Assembly: GCA_028289445.1 (NCBI GenBank)
Contig: JANQPO010000014.1
Span: 174,912-238,911 of the forward strand
DNA: 64,000 nt
Reading direction: 5' to 3'
Source of the DNA: Tepidamorphaceae bacterium
GTDB lineage: Bacteria > Pseudomonadota > Alphaproteobacteria > Rhizobiales > JAKSCL01
Notes under the pieces: model-generated
What the model was told of the DNA's origin: nothing
The model's database searches: none
Seen by the model: the letters and a program-made list of their open reading frames with translations, nothing else
Shown: positions 57,311 to 64,000 of the stretch, in pieces
How positions within the stretch are numbered: position 1 is the stretch's first letter
How the letters are laid out: every line of letters begins with the position of its first letter
Translations under genes and position numbers: made by a program

Positions 57311-58240
57311 ATGGCGAATATCACCGCCGCAATGGTCAAGGAACTGCGCGATAAGACCGGTGCTGGGATGATGGACTGTAAGTCTGCACTTACAGAGACC
57401 GGGGGCGACATGGAAGCGGCCGTGGACTGGCTGCGGACGAAAGGTTTGGCGAAGGCCGCCAAGAAAGCGGGTCGAGTGGCCGCTGAAGGTCTCGTCGCCG
57501 TGAAGACCGATGGCCCGGCAGGCGTCGTCGTGGAGGTCAATTCGGAAACGGACTTTGTCGCCCGCAACGATCAGTTTCAGGCCATGGTCCGCGGCATCGG
57601 CGATGTCGCGCTTGCCAGTGACGGTACGCTCGAAGGTCTGGGCAGCGCCGCGTTTCCCGGCGCCGGCAAGAGCGTCAACGACCACATCACGGACATGGTG
57701 GCAACGATCGGCGAAAACATGTCGCTGCGTCGCGTCGCAAAGCTTGCCGTGGGTGAGGGTGTCGTGGCTGGCTATGTCCACGGTGCGGTCGTGGAAGGTC
57801 TCGGCCGTATCGGCGTCGTTGTCGCGCTGGAGTCGGGTGGCGATGCCGATAAGCTCCATGCGCTGGGTCGGCAGGTCGCCATGCACGTCGCGGCCACGTC
57901 GCCCTTGGCCGTCACGTCCGATGACCTCGATCCGGAAATCGTCGCCCGCGAGCGCGCGATTTTCGCAGAGCAGGCGCGCGAAAGCGGCAAGCCCGAGAAC
58001 ATCATCGAGAAGATGGTCGAGGGTCGCCTACGCAAGTACTTCCAGGAAGTGGTGCTTGCCGACCAGGCCTATGTCATCGATCCCGACAAGACCGTCGGCC
58101 AGGCTGTCAAGGAGGCGGAAGGCGATGTCGGCGCACCGATCCGTATCGCCGCGTTCGAGCGCTTTGCGCTTGGCGAGGGGATCGAGAAAGACGAGGGCGA
58201 CTTCGCTGCTGAGGTCGCGGCCATGTCGGGACAGGGTTAG
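57311..58240 (+). CDS. tsf: Elongation factor Ts
   Basis: GDP/GTP exchange factor for EF-Tu. It has 309 residues from ATG 57311; GTG 57302 is in frame but stands only 2 bp from the AAGGAG element. [16 protein letters not shown] and [12 protein letters not shown] are EF-Ts signatures. It follows rpsB in the universal rpsB-tsf pair. Its stop codon lies within an inverted repeat at 58237-58254. Confidence 0.96.
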   Translation: MANITAAMVKELRDKTGAGMMDCKSALTETGGDMEAAVDWLRTKGLAKAAKKAGRVAAEGLVAVKTDGPAGVVVEVNSETDFVARNDQFQAMVRGIGDVALASDGTLEGLGSAAFPGAGKSVNDHITDMVATIGENMSLRRVAKLAVGEGVVAGYVHGAVVEGLGRIGVVVALESGGDADKLHALGRQVAMHVAATSPLAVTSDDLDPEIVARERAIFAEQARESGKPENIIEKMVEGRLRKYFQEVVLADQAYVIDPDKTVGQAVKEAEGDVGAPIRIAAFERFALGEGIEKDEGDFAAEVAAMSGQG

Positions 58241-58254
58241 GGTCCTGACCCTAA
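58237..58254 (+). repeat. Inverted repeat overlapping the tsf stop codon
   Basis: TTAGGGTC at 58237-58244 and GACCCTAA at 58247-58254 form perfect 8-bp arms separated by only 2 bases. The tsf TAG is inside the left arm. There is no T-tract, so it is not a standard terminator. It may be an mRNA processing or attenuation element between tsf and pyrH. Confidence 0.5.
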
Positions 58255-58314
58255 GCTTGTTCCCTTCGGTGAATCGCTTTACCCACACGGGTTGAAGCGA
58301 TCCGGAGATCGAAC

Positions 58315-59022
58315 ATGGCCGCTTTGAAGCGGGTTCTCCTGAAGCTGTCCGGCGAGGCGCTGGCTGGTGGAGGCGCATTCGGCGTCGATCCAGCCGCTTT
58401 GAATGCCTTTGCGAAAGATATCGCAGATGCCGCGGCCTCGGGGGCACAGATCGCTGTCGTAGTCGGCGGCGGCAATTTCTTTCGTGGCGGCTCGGGCGCG
58501 ACCGGTATCGCGCGGCGGGCCGGCGATAGTATCGGCATGCTGGCGACGGTGATGAACGCGCTGGCGTTGCAAAGCGCCCTTGTCGAGGCCGGGCGAGACT
58601 GTCGCGTCATGAGCGCGGTCGATATGCCGCGGTTTTGCGAACCCTTCAACGCTGATGCGGGTCTGCGGCATCTTGCTGCCGGCCGTGTTTTGGTCTTTGC
58701 GGCTGGAACCGGCAATCCCTATTTCACGACCGATACGGCAGCGGTCTTGCGCGCGGCGGAGATGCAGTGCGACGCGGTGTTAAAGGCAACACAGGTGGAT
58801 GGCGTTTACTCCAGCGACCCCAAATCAAATCCCGACGCGGAGTGGTTTGGCGAAATTGCGGCAAGCGAGGCGATTGCGCGTAACCTCAAAGTCATGGACA
58901 CTGCAGCGTTTGCGCTTGCCCAGGAAAGCGGGATTCCGCTAATCGTCTTCAATGCGCATGCGCCCGGGGCCATAACCGCGGTGCTGAAAGGCGAGGGACG
59001 GTTTACCCGGGTAACGGTTTAG
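58315..59022 (+). CDS. pyrH: Uridylate kinase
   Basis: Hexameric UMP kinase of the amino-acid-kinase fold. It has 235 residues. VLLKLSGEALAGG at the start, VVGGGNFFRGG and FAAGTGNPYFTTDTAA are clear. It lies between tsf and frr in the conserved cluster, 74 bp after tsf. Confidence 0.96.
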   Translation: MAALKRVLLKLSGEALAGGGAFGVDPAALNAFAKDIADAAASGAQIAVVVGGGNFFRGGSGATGIARRAGDSIGMLATVMNALALQSALVEAGRDCRVMSAVDMPRFCEPFNADAGLRHLAAGRVLVFAAGTGNPYFTTDTAAVLRAAEMQCDAVLKATQVDGVYSSDPKSNPDAEWFGEIAASEAIARNLKVMDTAAFALAQESGIPLIVFNAHAPGAITAVLKGEGRFTRVTV

Positions 59023-59092
59023 CCGGAACTGCAAGGGCTAGCCCGTTCCAAGGACCAACCCGTCAGGGTGAAGCGCGACGGGAGGCGATGAC

Positions 59093-59656
59093 ATGGACGA
59101 AAACGAATTTGACCTTGATGATTTGATGCGACGAATGGACGGCGCTGTCTCGGTTTTCAAGACAGAGATGGCGGGTTTGCGGACCGGTCGCGCCAGCATC
59201 TCCATACTTGATCCGCTGATGGCAGAGGCCTATGGCCAGATGACGCCGATCAATCAGCTCGCCACGATCTCCGTTCCTGAACCGAGGATGATTTCCGTTC
59301 AGGTCTGGGACAAGAACAATGCAACGGCGGTTGAGCGGGCGATCCGCGAATCCGATTTGGGGTTGAATCCGGTTGTCGAAGGTACATTGTTACGGATTCC
59401 CCTGCCAGAGCTCAACGAGGAGCGGCGCCAGGAATTGGTCAAAGTCGCGCACAAATATGCCGAACAGGCGCGTGTCGCGGTGCGCAATGTTCGCCGCGAC
59501 GGTATGGACCATCTCAAGAAGATGGAGAAGGCCGGGAACATCGGTCAGGATGAACAGCACGCGCATGGCGACGATGTGCAGGAGCTAACCGATGGCCATA
59601 TCGCCGATATCGATGCGATCCTGGCCAACAAAGAAGAGGAAATCCTCACGGTATGA
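59093..59656 (+). CDS. frr: Ribosome recycling factor
   Basis: Splits post-termination ribosomes with EF-G. It has 187 residues, normal length. The three-helix bundle sequence shows [40 protein letters not shown] and [19 protein letters not shown]. It lies 70 bp after pyrH. Confidence 0.96.
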   Translation: MDENEFDLDDLMRRMDGAVSVFKTEMAGLRTGRASISILDPLMAEAYGQMTPINQLATISVPEPRMISVQVWDKNNATAVERAIRESDLGLNPVVEGTLLRIPLPELNEERRQELVKVAHKYAEQARVAVRNVRRDGMDHLKKMEKAGNIGQDEQHAHGDDVQELTDGHIADIDAILANKEEEILTV

Positions 59657-59694
59657 GGCAAAGCTGCCGATGACGAACCTGTTGGGCTCTCGCC

Positions 59695-60474
59695 ATGGCC
59701 ACTAAAGTGGCGAGCATCGCCGAGGATGACGCGTTGCGCCTCGATCCGATCGCCAGCGTTGGCCCGCTGCCGCGCCATGTCGCCGTCATCATGGACGGCA
59801 ACGGCCGCTGGGCGCGCGCGCGGGGTCTGCCGCGCACCGAAGGCCACCGCCAGGGTGTCGATGCGGTTCGCCGCACGGTTCGCGCAGCGGGCGATCGGGG
59901 CATCCCATACCTGACGCTTTTCGGATTCAGTTCAGAGAACTGGTCGCGCCCGCAGCCCGAAGTATCGTTCCTGATGGATCTTCTGCGCGGCTATATCAGG
60001 CGGGACCTCGACGAGCTGCGAGACGCAGGCGTGCGCGTAAGCATCATCGGCGAGCGTGGCGGCTTGCCGGACGACATCAATGCACTCATTGAAAACGCGG
60101 AGTCGACCACCCGCAACAATGGTCGGCTCCACCTGCAAGTGGCATTCAACTATGGTGGCCGCGACGAAATCGTTCGTGCCGCACGTCGGCTGGCGGCCGA
60201 TGTCGCCAAGGGCCAAACCCATCCTGAAGCCGTGTCGGAACAGTCTTTCGCTCGGTATCTCGACACCGGTGACTTGCCGGAGCCGGATCTGTTGATCCGC
60301 ACCAGCGGCGAACAACGCATCAGCAACTTCCTGCTTTGGCAGTGTGCTTATTCGGAGTTCGTCTTCATCGATGACCTTTGGCCTGACTTTGATGGTGTTA
60401 GTCTCGACCGGGCGCTGACGATCTACGGAGGCCGTTCGCGGCGTTTCGGCGGCGTGACGGCCGTGGAGCCCTGA
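59695..60474 (+). CDS. uppS: Undecaprenyl diphosphate synthase (cis-prenyltransferase)
   Basis: Makes the C55 lipid carrier for peptidoglycan and other envelope polymers. It has 259 residues. Catalytic Asp34 is in [26 protein letters not shown] and [20 protein letters not shown] are family hallmarks. The first 20 residues are variable. It stands 38 bp after frr. Confidence 0.95.
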   Translation: MATKVASIAEDDALRLDPIASVGPLPRHVAVIMDGNGRWARARGLPRTEGHRQGVDAVRRTVRAAGDRGIPYLTLFGFSSENWSRPQPEVSFLMDLLRGYIRRDLDELRDAGVRVSIIGERGGLPDDINALIENAESTTRNNGRLHLQVAFNYGGRDEIVRAARRLAADVAKGQTHPEAVSEQSFARYLDTGDLPEPDLLIRTSGEQRISNFLLWQCAYSEFVFIDDLWPDFDGVSLDRALTIYGGRSRRFGGVTAVEP

Positions 60475-60476
60475 TC

Positions 60477-61316
60477 GTGTCCGAGGCTGCAGGCGCAACA
60501 GCCAGTTGGTCGGATCTGTGGCAGCGGTTCAAGACCGCACTCGTGATCGGCCCGCCGATCCTTCTGGCCCTTTACGTTGGCACCTGGCCGTTTGCTGTCG
60601 TCATGATCGTAACCGGTTCGATCCTGTTCTTCGAATGGGACCGCATGAGCCGCAAATCGCAGGATGATCCGAATGTTTGGATCGGTATCGCGGCGATCGC
60701 GACTGCTGGCGTTCTGACGGCAGCGGAACAGCTTCAAGCAGGATTTCTAGCGCTTCTTGTTGCGTTTGCCCTCATGTGCGCGTTCCGGCGCGATCGCCGC
60801 AATCGGGCGTGGATGGGCTTCGGACTGCTCTACGCCGGCTTGCCGGTGATCGGTTTGATCCAATTGCGGGCAATCCCCGATGTCGGCTTTCTGGCCGTTG
60901 GATGGACGTTGACCACGATCTGGGCCACCGATATCGGCGCCTATACCGCCGGGCGCGCGTTTGGCGGGCCGAAACTGATCCCGACAATTTCGCCGAAGAA
61001 GACATGGGCGGGTTTCATCGGCGGTCTTGTCGGCGCGATCATCTGGAGCGTTGGCTACTATGCCGTGTTCGGATTCGCCTGGATCACCGGTGTGCTCTTC
61101 CCAACGCTGATTGTTTCGCTTCTCGGTCAGGTCGGCGATTTGTTCGAAAGTTGGGTCAAACGCCACTTCGGCGTTAAGGACTCAGGCAACCTGTTTCCCG
61201 GTCACGGGGGCGTCATGGACCGGGCGGACAGTGCCGTTATGGCAACAGCCGTGATTGCGCTTTTGAACGCTGCGGGCATCATGTTCGTGCCGGCGCCGCT
61301 GGGTGGCATGCCATGA
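60477..61316 (+). CDS. cdsA: Phosphatidate cytidylyltransferase
   Basis: Integral membrane enzyme that makes CDP-diacylglycerol for phospholipid synthesis. It has 279 residues from GTG 60477, with about seven hydrophobic segments. The CDS signature is SWVKRHFGVKDSGNLFPGHG followed by MDR. It starts 2 bp after uppS and its TGA overlaps the dxr ATG. Confidence 0.94.
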   Translation: MSEAAGATASWSDLWQRFKTALVIGPPILLALYVGTWPFAVVMIVTGSILFFEWDRMSRKSQDDPNVWIGIAAIATAGVLTAAEQLQAGFLALLVAFALMCAFRRDRRNRAWMGFGLLYAGLPVIGLIQLRAIPDVGFLAVGWTLTTIWATDIGAYTAGRAFGGPKLIPTISPKKTWAGFIGGLVGAIIWSVGYYAVFGFAWITGVLFPTLIVSLLGQVGDLFESWVKRHFGVKDSGNLFPGHGGVMDRADSAVMATAVIALLNAAGIMFVPAPLGGMP

Positions 61317-62554
61317 TGCCAATGGCTCAGGCGCTGTCGGTCGATGGGATCGAGACACTGAACACCGCAGTTGCGCCCGGTGAACGCCGGCTCGCAATTT
61401 TGGGAGCGACGGGAACGATCGGACGAAACACGATCGACGTCATCTCATGCTTCCCGGACCGATTTCCGGTTGAGGTCGTCACCGCGAACCGAAATGCGGC
61501 ACAACTGGCCAAGCTTGCGCGCGCCGTTGGGGCGAAGCGCGCCATCGTGGCCGATGACGCCGCATATGCAGCGCTTAAGTCTTATCTGGCGGGTTCTGGC
61601 ATTGTGCCAGAGGCCGGCGCGGCGGCAATGTGCGATGCGATCAGCGCGCCCGTCGACACGGTCATGGCGGGGATTGTTGGAACGGCTGGCCTTGAGACCG
61701 CTTATCGCGCAGCCAGCAGCGGCATGACGCTGGCACTGGCCAACAAAGAGTGCCTGGTTGCTGCGGCGCCGCTCTTTCGTGCGGCGGCCGAGCGAAGCGG
61801 TGCTTCGATTGTGCCGATCGATTCCGAGCACAGCGCCGTCTTCCAGGCTTTGGCGCGGGCCGAGCCCGAAATGGTCGAGTCCGTGACCTTGACCGCATCT
61901 GGCGGACCGTTTCGCACATGGAGCCGCGCGCAGATGGCCACCGTGACGCCCCGGATGGCTGTACAGCATCCGAACTGGTCGATGGGTGCCAAGATTTCGG
62001 TCGATTCCGCGACATTGATGAATAAGGGACTGGAGTTGATCGAGGCGGCCGCTTTGTTCCCATTCGCCGCCGACCGCCTGTCCGTGCTTATTCACCCGCA
62101 ATCCATCGTGCATGGTCTGGTTGGTTATCGCGACGGATCGGTCATTGCGCAATTGTCGGCACCCGATATGCGCATTCCGATCGCCGTCGGACTTGCGTGG
62201 CCGAACCGCTTGGACTTGCCGTCGAAACGTCTCGATCTGTCCGATCTCGCACGGCTCGACTTCGATGAACCCGATCGCGAGCGGTTTCCGGCGCTGCGAC
62301 TTGCGGAGAGTGCGTTGGCTCAGGGCCCGCTTCACTGCCTGGTGCTGAATGCCGCAAATGAAGTGGCTGTAGATCATTTCTTAAGAGCGAAGCTGCCATT
62401 CCTAAAAATTGCCGAAGTTGTCGCTGAGGTCTTGGAGCGCTTCGATAGTGGGGCGAGTATCAAAGACTTGAGCACGATTTCTGACGTGTTGAACACCGAC
62501 GAGAACGTTCGCAAACTTGCCGGTGATGTCTGCCGTCGGTTTCTCGGCGCATAG
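61313..62554 (+). CDS. dxr: 1-Deoxy-D-xylulose 5-phosphate reductoisomerase
   Basis: MEP-pathway enzyme that supplies isopentenyl diphosphate, the precursor of the UppS product. It has 413 residues. The NADPH loop GATGTIGRNT is at 31-40. LALANKECLVAA and PIDSEHSAVFQ, followed by SGGPFRTW, are the metal and substrate regions. It starts at ATG 61313 with a 4-base overlap (ATGA) with cdsA. Confidence 0.96.
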   Translation: MMPMAQALSVDGIETLNTAVAPGERRLAILGATGTIGRNTIDVISCFPDRFPVEVVTANRNAAQLAKLARAVGAKRAIVADDAAYAALKSYLAGSGIVPEAGAAAMCDAISAPVDTVMAGIVGTAGLETAYRAASSGMTLALANKECLVAAAPLFRAAAERSGASIVPIDSEHSAVFQALARAEPEMVESVTLTASGGPFRTWSRAQMATVTPRMAVQHPNWSMGAKISVDSATLMNKGLELIEAAALFPFAADRLSVLIHPQSIVHGLVGYRDGSVIAQLSAPDMRIPIAVGLAWPNRLDLPSKRLDLSDLARLDFDEPDRERFPALRLAESALAQGPLHCLVLNAANEVAVDHFLRAKLPFLKIAEVVAEVLERFDSGASIKDLSTISDVLNTDENVRKLAGDVCRRFLGA

Positions 62555-62596
62555 GATCACCCGCGCAGAACAAACCGCGGATCGGAGATTGCCTGA

Positions 62597-63736
62597 ATGG
62601 ACTCGATTGCCGGCCTCCTCCAGTCAATCACCGGATTCTCCGGGTATATCATCCCGTTCCTGTTCGTTCTTTCGATCGTCGTCTTCTTTCACGAACTCGG
62701 CCACTTTCTCGTTGCAAGATACTACGGCGTGAAGGTGTTGGTATTCTCGGTCGGTTTCGGGCGAGAGTTGGTGGGATGGACCGATAAGCGCGGAACACGC
62801 TGGAAAATATCGCTTATTCCGCTCGGCGGTTACGTCAAGTTCGCCGGCGATGAGAGCGTGGCAAGCGTTCCCGATCACGATGCGATCGACAGCATGACAG
62901 AGCAGGAGCGCGAGGGTGCGTTCCACCTCAAACCGGTCGGGGCGCGCGCAGCCATTGTTGCCGCTGGACCGATCGCGAACTTCCTTCTGGCGGTCGTCAT
63001 TTTCGCCGTGTTGTTTTCAGCCGTTGGCCGGTCGATCACGCAACCCCGGGTCGACGGTGTTGTGGCAGAAAGCGCGGCGGAGACCGCCGGTTTTCAGGCG
63101 GGTGACTTGGTTCTTGAGATCGACGGCAAGGCCATTGAGAGCTTCTCCGATATGCAGCGTATCGTTTCGGTTTCGGCCGATCGGGAGCTGGCGGTTTTGG
63201 TTGAACGCGGCAGTCAGACGCTCACGCTCAATGCAACGCCTCGGACACGGGAGATAACCGATCGGTTTGGCGGCACCCAGCGCATCGGCGTGCTTGGCAT
63301 CAGCAGTTCGGCGCAACCGGATGACATTGTCGTGAAACGCTATGACGTTTTGACCGCAACCGGGATGGCGACAGGCGAGGTGTATTTCATTATCGAGCGC
63401 ACGCTCTCCTATATTTGGGGGTTGATCGCTGGACGAGAGAACGCGGATCAGCTCGGCGGACCCATTCGCATCGCACAGGTTTCCGGCGAGGTGGCGACGA
63501 TTGGATTTGGCGCACTGATGCAGTTGGCGGCGGTGCTTTCCGTCTCGATCGGTCTCTTAAACTTGTTCCCGATTCCGCTTCTGGATGGCGGCCATTTGGT
63601 TTACTACGCCATCGAAGCCGTGCGTGGCCGTCCGTTGAGCGAACGAACGCAGGCGATTGGCTTTCGTATCGGGCTGGCAATCGTGGTGATGTTGATGGTG
63701 TTTGCAACCTGGAATGACTTAAGCCGGTTGATGTGA
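62597..63736 (+). CDS. rseP: Site-2 protease RseP
   Basis: Membrane zinc metalloprotease that cleaves anti-sigma factors and signal-peptide remnants. It has 379 residues with about four membrane helices. The zinc motif is HELGH at 32-36, and the third ligand is in LLDGGHLVYY near 330. One PDZ domain lies between (about 110-190, with SAAETAGFQAGDLVLEID). It lies between dxr and the probable bamA, as usual. Confidence 0.95.
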   Translation: MDSIAGLLQSITGFSGYIIPFLFVLSIVVFFHELGHFLVARYYGVKVLVFSVGFGRELVGWTDKRGTRWKISLIPLGGYVKFAGDESVASVPDHDAIDSMTEQEREGAFHLKPVGARAAIVAAGPIANFLLAVVIFAVLFSAVGRSITQPRVDGVVAESAAETAGFQAGDLVLEIDGKAIESFSDMQRIVSVSADRELAVLVERGSQTLTLNATPRTREITDRFGGTQRIGVLGISSSAQPDDIVVKRYDVLTATGMATGEVYFIIERTLSYIWGLIAGRENADQLGGPIRIAQVSGEVATIGFGALMQLAAVLSVSIGLLNLFPIPLLDGGHLVYYAIEAVRGRPLSERTQAIGFRIGLAIVVMLMVFATWNDLSRLM

Positions 63737-63900
63737 CCGTTTGCGTGTGAACCTTTCTTGCAACACGCTTGAGGGATTTGTGAATCCGGTGCTTGGGTCG
63801 TTTGCCTGGGTGACGAAAAACCATTACAAACCAGATGGCTTGAGGGAATCGGCGGCCGAGCATGCCGGTGTTCAGTTTAGGAAGAAGCAAGGGTAACTGG

Positions 63901-64000
63901 ATGGCTGCGGAAAAGTGGATCGCGCGGGGTTTGGGGCTTGTTCTCGCGCTGTTTTTGGCCGTTGTTTGCCTGCCGGCGGAGGCGCCATCCGGTCTGTCCG
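63901..64000 (+). CDS. bamA: Probable outer-membrane assembly protein BamA (N-terminal signal peptide only)
   Basis: Only the first 33 codons are inside the window. They encode a signal-peptide-like start: MAAEKWIARG, a hydrophobic run (LGLVLALFLAVVCLP) and an Ala-rich end. No BamA domain is visible, so the name rests on gene order: rseP-bamA is nearly universal after dxr. The start at ATG 63901 is likely. Any other secreted protein would look the same here. Confidence 0.55.
   Translation, partial: MAAEKWIARGLGLVLALFLAVVCLPAEAPSGLS

Noticed and set aside
63747..63896. 49-codon GTG frame between rseP and bamA
   Set aside because: No ribosome-binding site or recognisable family; the gap is short and probably leader DNA for bamA.

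Overview
The window is a gene-dense, GC-rich stretch of a chromosome from an alphaproteobacterium. The evidence is the gene order (glnB-glnA; tig-clpP-clpX-lon-hup; nuoA-N-birA-rnj-mce-DUF1467-proS-lolCD-dnaE; rpsB-tsf-pyrH-frr-uppS-cdsA-dxr-rseP-bamA), a DUF1467 gene, and an Irr-type iron control box in front of the suf operon. An Irr box points to the Rhizobiales/Rhodobacterales/Rhodospirillales part of the class; I cannot name a genus. I saw no insertion sequence, prophage, CRISPR array or rRNA operon. Both ends of the window cut through genes (tyrS on the left, a probable bamA on the right).

Layout. 1-1610 (minus): tyrS and an alpha/beta hydrolase. 1682-9277 (plus): a complete SUF iron-sulfur operon (class I cysteine desulfurase, sufB, a cupin gene, sufC, sufD, sufS, a SufT-like DUF59 gene, an A-type carrier). 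Its likely promoter has a perfect Irr-box palindrome lying between the -35 and -10 hexamers. 9364-18043 (minus): a GGDEF diguanylate cyclase, an RhlE-like helicase, parE, pncA, a 2,4-dienoyl-CoA-reductase-like SDR, glnA and glnB, with a likely sigma-54 promoter before glnB. 18213-27370 (plus): nnr, tRNA-Leu, tig, clpP, clpX, lon, hup, tRNA-Val and tRNA-Asp. 27674-43197 (plus): all 14 complex I genes, interrupted between nuoF and nuoG by a pentapeptide-repeat gene and a DUF3291 gene. 43209-51342 (plus): birA, RNase J, methylmalonyl-CoA epimerase, DUF1467, proS, lolC, lolD and a class III adenylate cyclase. 51624-52070: a HicB/HicA pair. 52168-55732: a 30-codon hydrophobic peptide gene and dnaE. 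55993-64000: the ribosome, lipid and envelope operon.

How the genes work together. The SUF operon supplies Fe-S clusters to proteins such as the cluster-rich complex I encoded 18 kb away. The tig-clpP-clpX-lon-hup block is folding and proteolysis. glnB-glnA is nitrogen control. uppS, cdsA, dxr, rseP and bamA build isoprenoid carrier, phospholipid and outer membrane.

Most worth following up: (1) the same roughly 65-residue helix-hairpin-helix-like domain is attached through acidic/Pro/Ala-rich linkers to two unrelated proteins, NuoE and ribosomal protein S2; (2) a metal-ligand-bearing cupin gene sits between sufB and sufC, with the Irr box present and no Rrf2/IscR gene next to the operon; (3) a strictly ten-residue-periodic pentapeptide protein and a DUF3291 protein are embedded in the complex I operon; (4) a canonical terminator points to an unannotated minus-strand small RNA between the DUF1467 gene and proS, with a 9-bp-arm palindrome nearby; (5) the hicBA promoter contains a palindrome between its -35 and -10 elements.
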